64,000 nt of DNA from Ferruginibacter sp. (GCA_019638525.1 JAHBTO010000002.1:496001-560000), one strand, 5' to 3'. Counted from the stretch's first letter, positions 37,703-46,648 are shown. The notes: a model not told the origin generated them from the letters alone. A program made the numbers and translations.

Positions 37703-38764
37703 TTAATTGATTACAGCATTTATTTTTGCCCATAACTCATTATCGAAACCCGAAGATGCAAATGAAGGGTTTGCCAGGTCAGATACTTTACCCATCCTTA
37801 CTATCACCATTTTTTTGCCCGGTATAACATATAATTTTTGATCGGCAGCACCCAGGGCTGCAAACATATCGGCCGGCGCATTGGGAATTAAATTGCCTAT
37901 ATATACTTTTTGTGACCCCGGCAGCATATAACTTGTTTTGCCATTAAGCCAGGTTAAATAACCATACGATGGGTTGTTGGTTTGAGAAGGGTTAACACTT
38001 TCATTAAAGTAAGCTTCATTTAAAATTTGTTCATTGTTCCATTTCCCTTTATTTATAGCCAGCAGCCCAAAACGTGCCATACTACGGGCAGTACTGTGGT
38101 AAATGGTAAAGATGGGTCCCTTGTTCCAATATCCATCCATGCCAATTTTATTTTTAAGTTTTTCATTAAAGTATGTTTCAAAATCTTTCCCGCTTGCTGC
38201 AGCCACCACGTCAAACATTTTTTGAAACACATTACTGTACGACCATCTTGTACCTGCATCGGCCACATACGTGAGATTTGATTTTTTTATCCATTGCTTT
38301 TGGCTGTTTATGCCCGATGTCATACTTAGCAGATGCCTGCAAGTGATGAGGTTTTCTTTATCTAACGGTTCACTCGTCCAGCCTGTGCCAATGTAATCAG
38401 ATACTTTGTTTTTGATATTGAGCAAGCCTTCCTGCTGTGCAATGCCTGTGGTAAAACCTAACAAAGTTTTGCCTGCGCTGTTCCATTGCCAGTGGGCATT
38501 GGCAGCATGGCCATTAAAATATTCTTCTATTACAATTCTTCCATTCACTAAAATTATAAATGCCTTTGTGTGTGTTTTATCAAGAAATTTTTTTAAATCT
38601 TCCAGGGCATTCATATTCCACCCAAGTTCGGCAGGAGATGTAGTTTGCCACTCAGCGCCTGTGATAGGAGGAAAATACATTGAAGAACCGGCACGGTTTG
38701 GTAGTTGGCTGTACCCATTACTTACACTAAAAATGAAGAAGATAAAGTATAAAAGAAAGCGCAT
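37703..38764 (-). CDS. Exported class C beta-lactamase-like serine hydrolase
   Basis: The 353-residue protein has a signal peptide (MRFLLYFIFFIFSVSNGYSQ). It carries SAGK at 96-99 (nucleophile Ser96), YSN at 176-178 and the LLSMTSGINS strand typical of the family. The third motif is replaced by GAADQ near the C-terminal strand (AALGAADQKLYVIP), so a classical KTG is absent, as in the esterase-like branch. Substrate unknown. It is not closely similar by eye to the other serine hydrolase at 34787-35944. No operon partner is obvious. Confidence 0.87.
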   Translation of the reverse strand: MRFLLYFIFFIFSVSNGYSQLPNRAGSSMYFPPITGAEWQTTSPAELGWNMNALEDLKKFLDKTHTKAFIILVNGRIVIEEYFNGHAANAHWQWNSAGKTLLGFTTGIAQQEGLLNIKNKVSDYIGTGWTSEPLDKENLITCRHLLSMTSGINSQKQWIKKSNLTYVADAGTRWSYSNVFQKMFDVVAAASGKDFETYFNEKLKNKIGMDGYWNKGPIFTIYHSTARSMARFGLLAINKGKWNNEQILNEAYFNESVNPSQTNNPSYGYLTWLNGKTSYMLPGSQKVYIGNLIPNAPADMFAALGAADQKLYVIPGKKMVIVRMGKVSDLANPSFASSGFDNELWAKINAVIN

Positions 38765-38961
38765 GCTGTTTTATTTATATTTTTTTGACTTGCTATTAAG
38801 TTGAAAGTTAAACAGTAGTTCAATTTTTTCTGAAAAAATAAAATACAATGTAGCCTGGCTTATGGCGCAGGAAATTTGCCTTGTAAATATATATGGCAAA
38901 ACACCAACAACGGCGAAGAAGATTGCAGTACAATGTTTAAAAATATAATCAAAAAAAATCA

Positions 38962-39216
38962 TTATTTCTCTTCATAAACAATGGCATCATTTACAATAGA
39001 AATAGGTATTTTATTAATAGCACACCATTTTGAACATTCATCATAAAATACTTTCCATTTATCTTTAGCCCAGTCCGGTACAGCATTCTGCCATCTTTGT
39101 TCGGCCGGGAAGTAAACATGATAAGTTCCCATTGTTAATTCAAAAATCAAGGTACCTTCTTCGCTAACCGCAACTAATTCTTCTCTCCAGCGGGGCGAAA
39201 ATGTTATCTTATTCAT
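38962..39216 (-). CDS. Small soluble hypothetical protein, 84 aa
   Basis: From the ATG at 39216 it reads MNKITFSPRWREELVAVSEE followed by GTLIFELTMGTYHVYFPAEQ. The rest is a Trp-rich helix region (WQNAVPDWAKDKWKVFYDEC-SKWCAIN). No signal or membrane segment is present. An earlier in-frame codon (39240) would overlap the upstream gene. It lies 7 bp past the stop of the membrane-protein gene at 39224, so the two are probably co-transcribed. No known family. Confidence 0.65.
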   Translation of the reverse strand: MNKITFSPRWREELVAVSEEGTLIFELTMGTYHVYFPAEQRWQNAVPDWAKDKWKVFYDECSKWCAINKIPISIVNDAIVYEEK

Positions 39217-39223
39217 ATAAAGT

Positions 39224-39502
39224 TTACTTATAATCGCCAAAAATCATATTCAGGAACAGGAATACAATGATGAGTATCCATGGTGCAATGCTTATCCAAA
39301 AACTTAGTCTTACTTTTTTTTCAATGAAAAGAAAATAAAATCCAACAAGTACAAGCGCCAGGAAAATGATAGCATAAACCAATGTGGCAGTTTTAGAATA
39401 TTTACTTGTTTGAAGAATGTGAAAAACATTTAAGATAAACCTCAATCCTACATAAGAATTAATACTTAATAAAACCAGGGAGAATATTTTTTGAAATGTC
39501 AT
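39224..39502 (-). CDS. Small three-helix membrane protein, 92 aa
   Basis: Hydrophobic segments are IFSLVLLSINSYVGLRFILN, TATLVYAIIFLALVLVGFYF and LSFWISIAPWILIIVFLFLN, with basic loops between them. No family is recognised. It is the first gene of a probable two-gene unit with the soluble protein at 38962-39216. Confidence 0.6.
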   Translation of the reverse strand: MTFQKIFSLVLLSINSYVGLRFILNVFHILQTSKYSKTATLVYAIIFLALVLVGFYFLFIEKKVRLSFWISIAPWILIIVFLFLNMIFGDYK

Positions 39503-39743
39503 ACAGATTTATTTTGGAATATTTAACCAAACTTAATAATTCTCTACCTTAATTAATTATAGTTTATACTAATAATTTCTAACAAAAATTTCCAATCACA
39601 AATAATAAAATATCCAATGTACTGCTTTTCAAACAACATCTCTCCTTGTGTTTTTGTGGTGGTAAGCATACTGTGCGCATGTGAGTTATAACGTGTAGCC
39701 TTCCATCAAATCTTATGGGGATGTGTTACAGGGAAAAACAACA

Positions 39744-40147
39744 TTATTTTTTATTATTTTTTTTTCGTTTTATCCATTTATACACTTCATACCATAAAAC
39801 CGAAATGACTGCAATAGAAACTGATATTGCTAAATTTTGAAAACTTATATTGCTAACCTGGAAAAAGGAAGCAAAAGACGGAATATATATAATTGCAAAA
39901 AGCAACAGCAAAGTTATCAATATAATAAATGTAAATAGATGGTTTTTGTATCTAAAACTGCTAAAAACACTATAAAACGGAGAGCGATTTACCAGGCTTA
40001 GAAATATGTTAGCAAAAATTAAGTCAGCACCACATACCAGGTATTTTTTTTAATGCCACTGGTTTGATTGTACCCAAATTTTTTCCTGGAAATTCTTAAT
40101 TCTTCATCGGTAAGACCAGTTAGAAATTTTGGGATATTATACTGCAT
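39744..40147 (-). pseudogene. Internally deleted cation-transporting P-type ATPase relic
   Basis: Two parts of one family are fused out of frame. From 40147 the frame reads MQYNIPKFLTGLTDEELRIS, then RKKFGYNQTSGIKKNTWYVV, the cation-ATPase N-terminal domain, and stops at 40019. In the next frame, from about 40018 to the stop at 39744, it reads LIFANIFLSLVNRSPFYSVF and IILITLLLLFAIIYIPSFAS, ending VLWYEVYKWIKRKKNNKK. That is the last transmembrane helices and basic tail of the same ATPase family. The whole centre is missing: TGES loop, phosphorylation DKTGT motif, nucleotide-binding domain and most helices. It cannot pump ions. Confidence 0.85.
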
Positions 40148-40439
40148 CTGTTGTGAAGCATTTATTTGATTTAATAGTAGCAGGTTATTTTGAAAGTGCC
40201 TTCTCTTTATATCAGAAAATTCAGTAATTACAAATCCTGCAAAATGAAAGTTAATGATTATTGGCAACCTGTTAATTAATTTCTACTTAGTCATTTTGTT
40301 TTGCAAGATCATTTCCTTAAGATTCAATTATTTTTAAATTTTTGCTGCTTTTTAAAACCGTAACTTAAGTTTACAGGTAATTGCCAAATATCTTTTAGCA
40401 TAAGCATACGCTTCCAAAAAAAGAAAGGTTATAACCAAG

Positions 40440-40640
40440 TCAATCTGTTTTCTCAAGTTGAAAAATTATTTCTACTGGTGTTCCAAACACTTTAGCCATT
40501 TTAAGAGCTAATACAGTTGAAGGCACAAACTTTCCTGTTTCTATCGAATTTACAGCTTGCCTTGATACACCAATCTTGTCTGCAAGATCAGCTTGTGTCC
40601 AATTTTTTTTTGCTCTTTCTACCTTAATCGTGTTTTTCAT
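40440..40640 (-). CDS. XRE-family small HTH regulator
   Basis: The 66-residue product (ATG at 40640) is one Cro/CI-type helix-turn-helix: IKVERAKKNWTQADLADKIG then VSRQAVNSIETGKFVPSTVL and ALKMAKVFGTPVEIIFQLE. Such stand-alone regulators are widespread and often sit directly behind a small membrane protein, as here: its start overlaps the 3' end of the 40624-41037 gene by 17 bp. Translation is likely coupled. The regulator probably controls this two-gene unit. Confidence 0.9.
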   Translation of the reverse strand: MKNTIKVERAKKNWTQADLADKIGVSRQAVNSIETGKFVPSTVLALKMAKVFGTPVEIIFQLEKTD

Positions 40641-41037
40641 CTTCAATATTATATTTCCGTTTTGAAATAAAAAGTCCTATAAAGTAAAATATAGCGAAAC
40701 AGGGAACTAAGTGCCTATAACTCCAATCCTCTTTATTCAATACAATAACAAGGTCCAGCAACCCCAATATCATAAGCATAAATAAACCCAACAAAAAAGC
40801 AATCACAATTGCTTCCATTTGAACTTTTATTTGTACTTCGTCCATAAAGAATATGTTCCTGTAATACTTATAAGTAAAAACTACAAATGCCAATGCAGTA
40901 ATAACAGTTAGCACTATTCCTACTTCTATAGGGAGTGCAAATGATTTAAGAACAAATAAACTACCTGCATAGCTTATTACCCATATAACTGCATACACTA
41001 AAACACGGTGACTTAAATGATTTTTTTGTCTGTTCAT
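40624..41037 (-). CDS. Four-helix membrane protein paired with XRE regulator
   Basis: The 137-residue protein has four hydrophobic segments (VLVYAVIWVISYAGSLFVL, EVGIVLTVITALAFVVFTY, IVIAFLLGLFMLMILGLLDL and LVPCFAIFYFIGLFI) and a charged C-terminal tail (SKRKYNIEDEKHD). It resembles the DUF2178-like membrane partners of XRE regulators, but the family name is uncertain. It is co-transcribed with, and overlaps, the regulator gene. Confidence 0.7.
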   Translation of the reverse strand: MNRQKNHLSHRVLVYAVIWVISYAGSLFVLKSFALPIEVGIVLTVITALAFVVFTYKYYRNIFFMDEVQIKVQMEAIVIAFLLGLFMLMILGLLDLVIVLNKEDWSYRHLVPCFAIFYFIGLFISKRKYNIEDEKHD

Positions 41038-41300
41038 AACATTATATTTAATTATTTTTCACAAGATAAGTAAACTTTTCTAAATGTCAAGTATTTTTGT
41101 CTTTTTGAAAACTATATATGACTATTTTATTTGAAAAAATGGTGATTTCCATTTAAATAATTGATTAAACACTTAATGAAAAATAACTTGTAATAAAGTT
41201 AGTACTGAGTTGTTTATAAAGACTTAGTGTTTATAAAATGCAGAAAATGCATTTATAAAACAAACAGGCACCCGTAAATTTTTTCATAATTTTTTTGCCC

Positions 41301-41687
41301 CTATTTATTTCTTATAATATAATATATATAGGGTAAAATAAACAGGCAGAAAAGAAAAAGCAGCCAAAGTCGTCCGGCAAAAATATTATAGTCTCTAAAA
41401 AGATACTCCCACGATTTATTTGTCAGGCGCCCTAATGAAAATTCAAAAGCAACCGTTAACAACACCCAAACAATTCCAATTGCAAAAGCCAGTTTTGAGT
41501 TATGAATATTTAAAACCGGAAACACAAACCAAATGTATACTGAACAAAGAATTATTAAAGTTAATGTTGACAACTGGTGGGCTCTAAATTCACTAAAATA
41601 TTTTACAAACACTATTTCTCGTAGCGTAGCATTGGCAAATGCAATAATTATCATTGGCAGCCATAGTACAAAATGTTTAAAGGTCAT
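41301..41687 (-). CDS. Membrane protein, 128 aa
   Basis: Four hydrophobic segments are visible (FVLWLPMIIIAFANATLREI, STLTLIILCSVYIWFVFPVL, LAFAIGIVWVLLTVAFEFSL and LWLLFLFCLFILPYIYYII), with a conserved-looking LREIVFVKYFSEFRAHQLST near the first loop. No function is known to me. It is the last of three overlapping or nearly adjoining membrane genes; its start lies within the 3' end of the 41677-42078 gene (11-bp overlap), so it is translationally coupled. Confidence 0.7.
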   Translation of the reverse strand: MTFKHFVLWLPMIIIAFANATLREIVFVKYFSEFRAHQLSTLTLIILCSVYIWFVFPVLNIHNSKLAFAIGIVWVLLTVAFEFSLGRLTNKSWEYLFRDYNIFAGRLWLLFLFCLFILPYIYYIIRNK

Positions 41688-42078
41688 ATTTTTTAAGTTG
41701 TGTTGTTAGCAAAATAATAATAACCGCTGCTATTGCTGTTGATGGCTGCATCCACGAAACATACCCTATGATGGTTACCTGAATTAATAGCCATAAAAGT
41801 ATAATGGTACCACTAACATAAGCAGCTTTTAATGCCAGGCGATGATGCCTGAATATGAAAATAGCAGCAAGCAGGGCCAAACCACCTACAACAATAAAAA
41901 GAAATAAACCCGGTATAAAATAGTTACTAAAGGGGCTGCCTCTCAACCATTCTGTAGGAACATTTTTTGCGCCTGCTATTGCATAGTAGCCCCCGGCAAA
42001 TGCATTAATGGCAACCAGCAAAAGTAATATGCCCAACGTATAACGAATAATATTTTCAGGCAGTTTTTTACTGTTCAT
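41677..42078 (-). CDS. Membrane protein, 133 aa
   Basis: Four hydrophobic segments are present: IRYTLGILLLLVAINAFAGG, YFIPGLFLFIVVGGLALLAA, AAYVSGTIILLWLLIQVTII and STAIAAVIIILLTTQL. The YTLGILLLLVAINAFAGGYY opening resembles DoxX-like or DUF4149-like small membrane proteins, without certainty. It is the middle gene of the 41.3-42.7 kb membrane operon: 3 bp after the upstream gene and 11 bp overlapping the downstream gene. Confidence 0.7.
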   Translation of the reverse strand: MNSKKLPENIIRYTLGILLLLVAINAFAGGYYAIAGAKNVPTEWLRGSPFSNYFIPGLFLFIVVGGLALLAAIFIFRHHRLALKAAYVSGTIILLWLLIQVTIIGYVSWMQPSTAIAAVIIILLTTQLKKYDL

Positions 42079-42081
42079 ATC

Positions 42082-42699
42082 TTAGTTTAAGTTTCTTTTA
42101 AACAAAAGTGCAAGCATCAGCATTGCTAAAGGTGCTGTAATACCCCATGGAAAACCCAAAAAAAGTAACTTATTTGAAAACGCAGGATAGAAATATACGA
42201 ATGTAATTAATGGGGTAACAAGCGCATTCGCCAAAAAAGATATTCGTACCCATTTTTGAAAACCTTGTTTTTTAAATACAGGAATAGCTACAAACATTGC
42301 TAACCCCATAAATATATATCCCAAAGCATCAAAATCCCAAAACATTGAATGAGGCGTTTGTTCAAGAATACGAATCTCGTCTGCAGCGCCATTTAACTTC
42401 ATTGGAACTACTGTAGCCAATTGAACAACATAATTGGCAGTTACAAATACTGAATAGATTATTGAAAAGATTAGGGCAGCATGACTCCAAAACTTTTTTT
42501 CATCGGGTGTAATATAATGCAGCGCAAGTATTTCAATAATAAATGGTATAACAATGCATAACGATGTTCCGTAAATTAAAATCTCATCAAGCGGAAAATG
42601 AAGTACACCTAACACTTGCAAAACCTGTACAATAACAAAAGATACAGTTGATACAAAGGCTAAAATTCCTGCCCAAAATCCAACTTTGTTGATTATCAT
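42082..42699 (-). CDS. Six-helix membrane protein, 205 aa
   Basis: This is the first gene of the three-gene membrane operon. The hydrophobic segments include VGFWAGILAFVSTVSFVIVQ, ILIYGTSLCIVIPFIIEILA, SHAALIFSIIYSVFVTANYV and GYIFMGLAMFVAIPVF, then two more near the C-terminus. The order of segments and TPHSMFWDFDALGYIFMG resemble a Bacteroidota DUF4386-like family, but I am not certain. Upstream, between it and the glycosyltransferase gene, lies an ACTGCTAACG word also found at 47604-47613. Confidence 0.65.
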   Translation of the reverse strand: MIINKVGFWAGILAFVSTVSFVIVQVLQVLGVLHFPLDEILIYGTSLCIVIPFIIEILALHYITPDEKKFWSHAALIFSIIYSVFVTANYVVQLATVVPMKLNGAADEIRILEQTPHSMFWDFDALGYIFMGLAMFVAIPVFKKQGFQKWVRISFLANALVTPLITFVYFYPAFSNKLLFLGFPWGITAPLAMLMLALLFKRNLN

Positions 42700-42859
42700 C
42701 TTTACTTGGTTTTAAATTTCATTAATGCTGTTAATACCATATAGCTGCAATTTTCCTCTTTAAAGTTACTCTTAAAATTAAACTTAATTTACTTTTTGTT
42801 ATTTTAATTTACCTATTTTATTCTTGTAAAACTGTCGTCATAGCTTGACTGCTAACGTT

Positions 42860-43009
42860 TTACTTAATGGCGATGACAGGGCATTTGAAAAACTTCATCT
42901 CAACTTTTGCACAAATACCCAATAGAATTAGAAATGTTGAGTTAATAACGGTCAGCCCTGCTATTAACAATACGATGTCAGTGGTAGTTTTTCTTTTCGT
43001 CAATTTCAT
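42860..43009 (-). CDS. Possible 49-aa membrane peptide overlapping the glycosyltransferase end
   Basis: A minus-strand frame starts ATG at 43009 and reads MKLTKRKTTTDIVLLIAGLT then VINSTFLILLGICAKVEMKF, ending in CPVIAIK. It overlaps the last 32 bp of the glycosyltransferase gene in another frame. A basic N-terminus followed by one long hydrophobic helix looks like a genuine small membrane protein. It may also be a chance frame, and an older long frame from 43054 extends it without gain. No family. Confidence 0.3.
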   Translation of the reverse strand: MKLTKRKTTTDIVLLIAGLTVINSTFLILLGICAKVEMKFFKCPVIAIK

Positions 43010-44501
43010 CTTTAATTCTTTGCCTAATGTCAATTTTTGCACCTGTGAAAACAATTATGCCTGTCCCAAATTCTCTAGCATATCGGTTAGTTACAGAGTC
43101 AGCAAGTGTAGAATTTTGAAAAAAAGGAGAGGTTTCTTGTAATGCTGCATTTACTTCTTTTGCTTCCTTTACTCTAATTATATTTTCATATTTTTTAGTT
43201 AAATCAAACCAATCTATATAATCAGCATTGAATGAAACAGCTTTTAGATTTTGTCTTGTATAGAAGTTTATTGCCCCGGCCTGTCCATAATTATCGCATA
43301 GAATAAGTGTATTATTCTTATTTGGTAGTCTTAAATAAGCACTATCAACTTTTAATGCTAATTCTTTCCACCCAAGCATATCTGCAAAATCCTGTGGCAA
43401 CAAATGGTCTTTGCCATCTTCCCAACGAAGCAAACCTAATTTTTTGTAGTTTTCTGAATGCTGAACAATGTATTCTGGGCTTTTATTTGGGAATGCAACA
43501 TTATAAATTGGTATAAATAATAATAGAGGAACTGCAATTGCCACAGGTTGTAAATATTTTTTCCACCCATCTTTTAAAACATGTGCAAGATAAACAGAAC
43601 CAAAGGCAATGTAAATTGGATAAATACCAATAGCATAATAATCTTTTGCCTTAAAGTAAAGAAAGGCTGTTAAGGTAAAGAGAATAGAAAAAAAGAAAAG
43701 CCTGTATTTTTGAAATGGTTTATAGAAGAGCAACGCATAAAATGATGAAAGGATAACGATTAATGAACCTGCAAAAAAGAGTAACTGATTTTTTAAAAAG
43801 TCAAATCTATTTACATTGACTAATTGAGTATCGGCCAATTCTTTTAAGTGGTGAAAGACCGGGAAATTGTTATTGTATTGCCAAACAAGATTAGGCAAAA
43901 TTAAAAGCAAACCCACTAAAATAGAAAAATACAAAGTGGGTTTTAAAAATATTTTCCTGTGCTCTGTAACCAATAAAGAAGGTAAAAGGCCTATCAATAG
44001 AAAAACAATGTTGTATTTATTTAAAAAGCCAATTGCAAATACGGTGGCACCAACATACAACCATTTTGAATCATCAGTTTTGATATATTTCAGTAAAATA
44101 AAATATAAAGCCGTCCAACTTAATACATCAAAAGAATTGGGTTGATACAGCATATTAAGTCGCAGTAGTGTTGAAAATAAAACGCAGGTTGCGCCTAAGA
44201 TCAATGCAAAAAGATTTCCATTTAATTCTTCTATGGCTTTCCAAACTATATAAATTGTTAATGCGCCATACAAGGCTGGAAAGAACTTAATCCAAAAAAT
44301 TGAATTGCCGAGTAATTTAATAATATAAGATGTCCAAGAAGTAAAGGGTGGAACCGAAACATAACCCCAAGCCAAATGATTTGCCTGGTCAAGATGCAAA
44401 TATTCATCTCGTTGCAATTCATATTCACTGCTTAATAATAAAAATTGCAGCAAGAATTTAATTCCAATGAAACCAATTAAAATGGTTGTCTTTTTTGTCA
44501 T
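42978..44501 (-). CDS. ArnT-like glycosyltransferase family 39 membrane protein
   Basis: The 507-residue protein is a polytopic membrane enzyme of the PMT/ArnT type. QRDEYLHLDQANHLAWGYVS near the start contains the catalytic Asp of the first external loop. About ten transmembrane helices follow, then a C-terminal soluble domain (from about 350) ending KDEIDEKKNYH. Such enzymes use polyprenyl-phosphate sugars as donors to glycosylate lipids or proteins outside the membrane. There are no sugar-lipid synthesis genes nearby, so the acceptor is unknown. The gene sits in the repeat-flanked accessory region, with repeat copy A just upstream of its start. Confidence 0.85.
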   Translation of the reverse strand: MTKKTTILIGFIGIKFLLQFLLLSSEYELQRDEYLHLDQANHLAWGYVSVPPFTSWTSYIIKLLGNSIFWIKFFPALYGALTIYIVWKAIEELNGNLFALILGATCVLFSTLLRLNMLYQPNSFDVLSWTALYFILLKYIKTDDSKWLYVGATVFAIGFLNKYNIVFLLIGLLPSLLVTEHRKIFLKPTLYFSILVGLLLILPNLVWQYNNNFPVFHHLKELADTQLVNVNRFDFLKNQLLFFAGSLIVILSSFYALLFYKPFQKYRLFFFSILFTLTAFLYFKAKDYYAIGIYPIYIAFGSVYLAHVLKDGWKKYLQPVAIAVPLLLFIPIYNVAFPNKSPEYIVQHSENYKKLGLLRWEDGKDHLLPQDFADMLGWKELALKVDSAYLRLPNKNNTLILCDNYGQAGAINFYTRQNLKAVSFNADYIDWFDLTKKYENIIRVKEAKEVNAALQETSPFFQNSTLADSVTNRYAREFGTGIIVFTGAKIDIRQRIKDEIDEKKNYH

Positions 44502-44529
44502 TTAGAAGGTTCATTTAAAATTACAGATA

Positions 44530-44650
44530 ACCCTCAGATTGCCGCAACTTCTATTTTTTAATTGCTAAATAAATTTTTCTCTCTAACTACAATTTACATT
44601 CATTTACCATTCAAAAAAAATCCTGACAATATTTTTGAAATGAGTGAGCC
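44530..44650. repeat. Dispersed ~100-bp repeat, copy A
   Basis: Core words CTCTCTAACTACAATTTACA and TTCATTTACCATTC are shared with copies B (46741-46832) and C (50761-50862). An A-run plus TCCTGAC corresponds to half of the dnaK terminator stem, and AGTGAGCCA is shared with B. It lies just upstream of the glycosyltransferase start. Confidence 0.8.
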
Positions 44651-44722
44651 ATGAACCGATATGAAAAGAAAAAAAATAAATAATGCCCATCAATTATACT
44701 TGGCTTGTGGGAGACGGTGATG

Positions 44723-44742
44723 AAAAAACTACTTAGTTTTTT
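44723..44742 (-). terminator. Candidate terminator at the end of the PLP decarboxylase gene
   Basis: AAAAAACT pairs with AGTTTTTT over 8 bp around an ACTT loop, touching the stop codon of the gene at 44741. The T-run is within the stem itself, so strength is uncertain. Confidence 0.4.
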
Positions 44743-46183
44743 ATTGTTTGTTGCTTTGCAATACAATTTTTAAACAACGAGCAATCATTTCAACTGCCTC
44801 ATCAATCGTTTCTTTTTTTGTTCGGAATGCTAAAATTGCTATCCTAATAACAAATTGATTATTTATTATTGAAGAACTTAAAAAAACCGAACCATCCTTA
44901 TGAATCTCGTTCATCAGTTGTTTGTTTTTTTCATCAGCATCGGTTTCAAAAGGATACCAAAAATAGCTTACAGACAAGTCGGGTTCGGGGCCAAGACAAA
45001 AGCCAATTTCGTATAGCTTATTTCTAAAATAGGCTATAAGTAATAATTTCTCTTCCAAACAAGAAATAAATGGTTCTATACCGTGCAATTGTAAAGGCAA
45101 CCATACTCGTAAACCTCTGAAATGCTTAGTAAGTTCAGGTGATAAATTAGCCGGGCTGCTTAGCAGTTCTTCATTATGGCCATCCTGCATATAGTTGGCA
45201 GTATAATAATTAGAATGAAGTACAGCATTTGCATCCTTTACCAATACAGCTCCCACTCCATAAGGTAAAAACAACCCTTTATGGGGGTCAATAATTAAAG
45301 AATCGGCTCTTTGTATTCCAAGAAACAAATCCTTGTGTGAAGTCAAAATGAAAAAGCCACCATAAGCGCCATCAATATGATACCATAATTTGTGCATTTC
45401 TGCTACATCGGCAATGTCATTCAAAGGGTCAATTGTTCCGGTATCGGTGGTTCCTGCCGTGGCAATAATCAGGAAAGGATTTAGTCCGTAAGATTTATCT
45501 GTTTCGATGAGTTCGTGTAATTTTTTAGGGATGATCCTGTGATTGATGTCTAAAGGAATATACCTGATTATCACATCTTCCAACCCGATAATTCGTAAAG
45601 CTTTTTGGGCAGAATGATGCGCTTGTTTGCTTAAGTAAACAACAGTTTTGGGAATCAACTCATTTTTTATTTTGTATTTATCTCTTGCAGCAGTAAAAGC
45701 AATTAAAGTTGATATTGAACCTCCTGAAGACAGGTTTCCTACTGAATTAGGCGGAAATGAAAAAACAGATTTCAGCCAATTAATAACTTCGTTTTCTATA
45801 GTTGCTGCACCTGGCGAAGCAAAATAAGCACTTGCAAAAGGGTTAGTAACAGCTGCAATAAAATCGGCAAGAGCAGCTGTAAACACACCTCCACCCGGGA
45901 TATAGCCCAAATGTTTTGGAGAAGCAGCATTTATTCCGGATTCAGCAACTTCCTTTTGATATTTATTTAAAAGGCCGGTAAGCGATGATTTGTTTTTTTG
46001 GATTGCCAAATTCCCAATTTCTTTCTTTTCATATCCTTTGGTTTTGTTTAAACCATTAATAAATGTATTGGTATAATCAACCACCTGGTTAACCATCTCC
46101 CTGCGCTGCAATTCGGGAATATCCAATTCACTGCTGAAAATATTTAACTGTTCAAGTTTTCTAATTATCTCGTCTGTATTCAT
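44741..46183 (-). CDS. PLP-dependent aromatic-amino-acid/group II decarboxylase
   Basis: The 480-residue enzyme has the group II decarboxylase pattern: SSGGSISTLIAFTAARD, a His pair near 189-190 stacking on the cofactor, HIDGAYGGFF (Asp271), and Lys302 in IDPHKGLFLPYG binding pyridoxal phosphate. Related enzymes decarboxylate aromatic amino acids or glutamate-like substrates; the substrate here cannot be named. The carboxymuconolactone/AhpD-like gene precedes it by 27 bp on the same strand and is probably co-transcribed. The length fits the family. Confidence 0.88.
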   Translation of the reverse strand: MNTDEIIRKLEQLNIFSSELDIPELQRREMVNQVVDYTNTFINGLNKTKGYEKKEIGNLAIQKNKSSLTGLLNKYQKEVAESGINAASPKHLGYIPGGGVFTAALADFIAAVTNPFASAYFASPGAATIENEVINWLKSVFSFPPNSVGNLSSGGSISTLIAFTAARDKYKIKNELIPKTVVYLSKQAHHSAQKALRIIGLEDVIIRYIPLDINHRIIPKKLHELIETDKSYGLNPFLIIATAGTTDTGTIDPLNDIADVAEMHKLWYHIDGAYGGFFILTSHKDLFLGIQRADSLIIDPHKGLFLPYGVGAVLVKDANAVLHSNYYTANYMQDGHNEELLSSPANLSPELTKHFRGLRVWLPLQLHGIEPFISCLEEKLLLIAYFRNKLYEIGFCLGPEPDLSVSYFWYPFETDADEKNKQLMNEIHKDGSVFLSSSIINNQFVIRIAILAFRTKKETIDEAVEMIARCLKIVLQSNKQ

Positions 46184-46210
46184 TTGATGTGTGTCTATAA
46201 AATAAAATTA

Positions 46211-46648
46211 TCAGTCTAAAGGAGTTTGCAAGGTAATGGCTATTCTGTTCCAACCATTTATTGCTACTATGGCCATTATTACAGAAGCGATTTCTTTGTC
46301 GGATAAATGTTCTTTTGCCGTATTGTAAATTTCATCAGAAACAGGGTTACCTGCAATTAAAGTCATTGCTTCAGTCAACATCAAAACAGCTTTTTCTTTA
46401 ACAGAGAAAAGGTCAGATTCCCTCCACGCATTTAATAAGAACAGTCGTTGTGCCGATTCACCTATTTTTAATGCATCACGAGTATGCATATTGATACAAT
46501 AAGCACAACCATTTATCTGGGATGCACGGGTTTTGATGAGTTCAAATAGTTTTTTGTCTAAACCACTATCGGCAAGATATTTTTCTAAACCCAACATTGC
46601 CTCAAAGGATTTGGGGTCGGCTTTTAATAAATTTAATCTCTCTTTCAT
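46211..46648 (-). CDS. Carboxymuconolactone decarboxylase family (AhpD-like) protein
   Basis: The 145-residue protein contains INGCAYCINMHTRDA with Cys48, Cys51 and His55, the CxxC-x3-H redox site of AhpD-like proteins. LRDESDLF-type and MTEAMTLI helices follow. Members are alkylhydroperoxidase-type antioxidant proteins or lactone decarboxylases. It is the first gene of a two-gene unit with the PLP decarboxylase. A GTTTAGC/GCTAAAC hairpin sits 29 bp upstream of its start, and repeat copy B lies beyond that. Confidence 0.9.
   Translation of the reverse strand: MKERLNLLKADPKSFEAMLGLEKYLADSGLDKKLFELIKTRASQINGCAYCINMHTRDALKIGESAQRLFLLNAWRESDLFSVKEKAVLMLTEAMTLIAGNPVSDEIYNTAKEHLSDKEIASVIMAIVAINGWNRIAITLQTPLD

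Noticed and set aside
38771..38962. 63-aa minus-strand frame with hydrophobic character
   Set aside because: It abuts the 38962-39216 gene and looks like a translation of AT-rich intergenic DNA. Cys/Phe content is high, but there is no clean helix-loop pattern.
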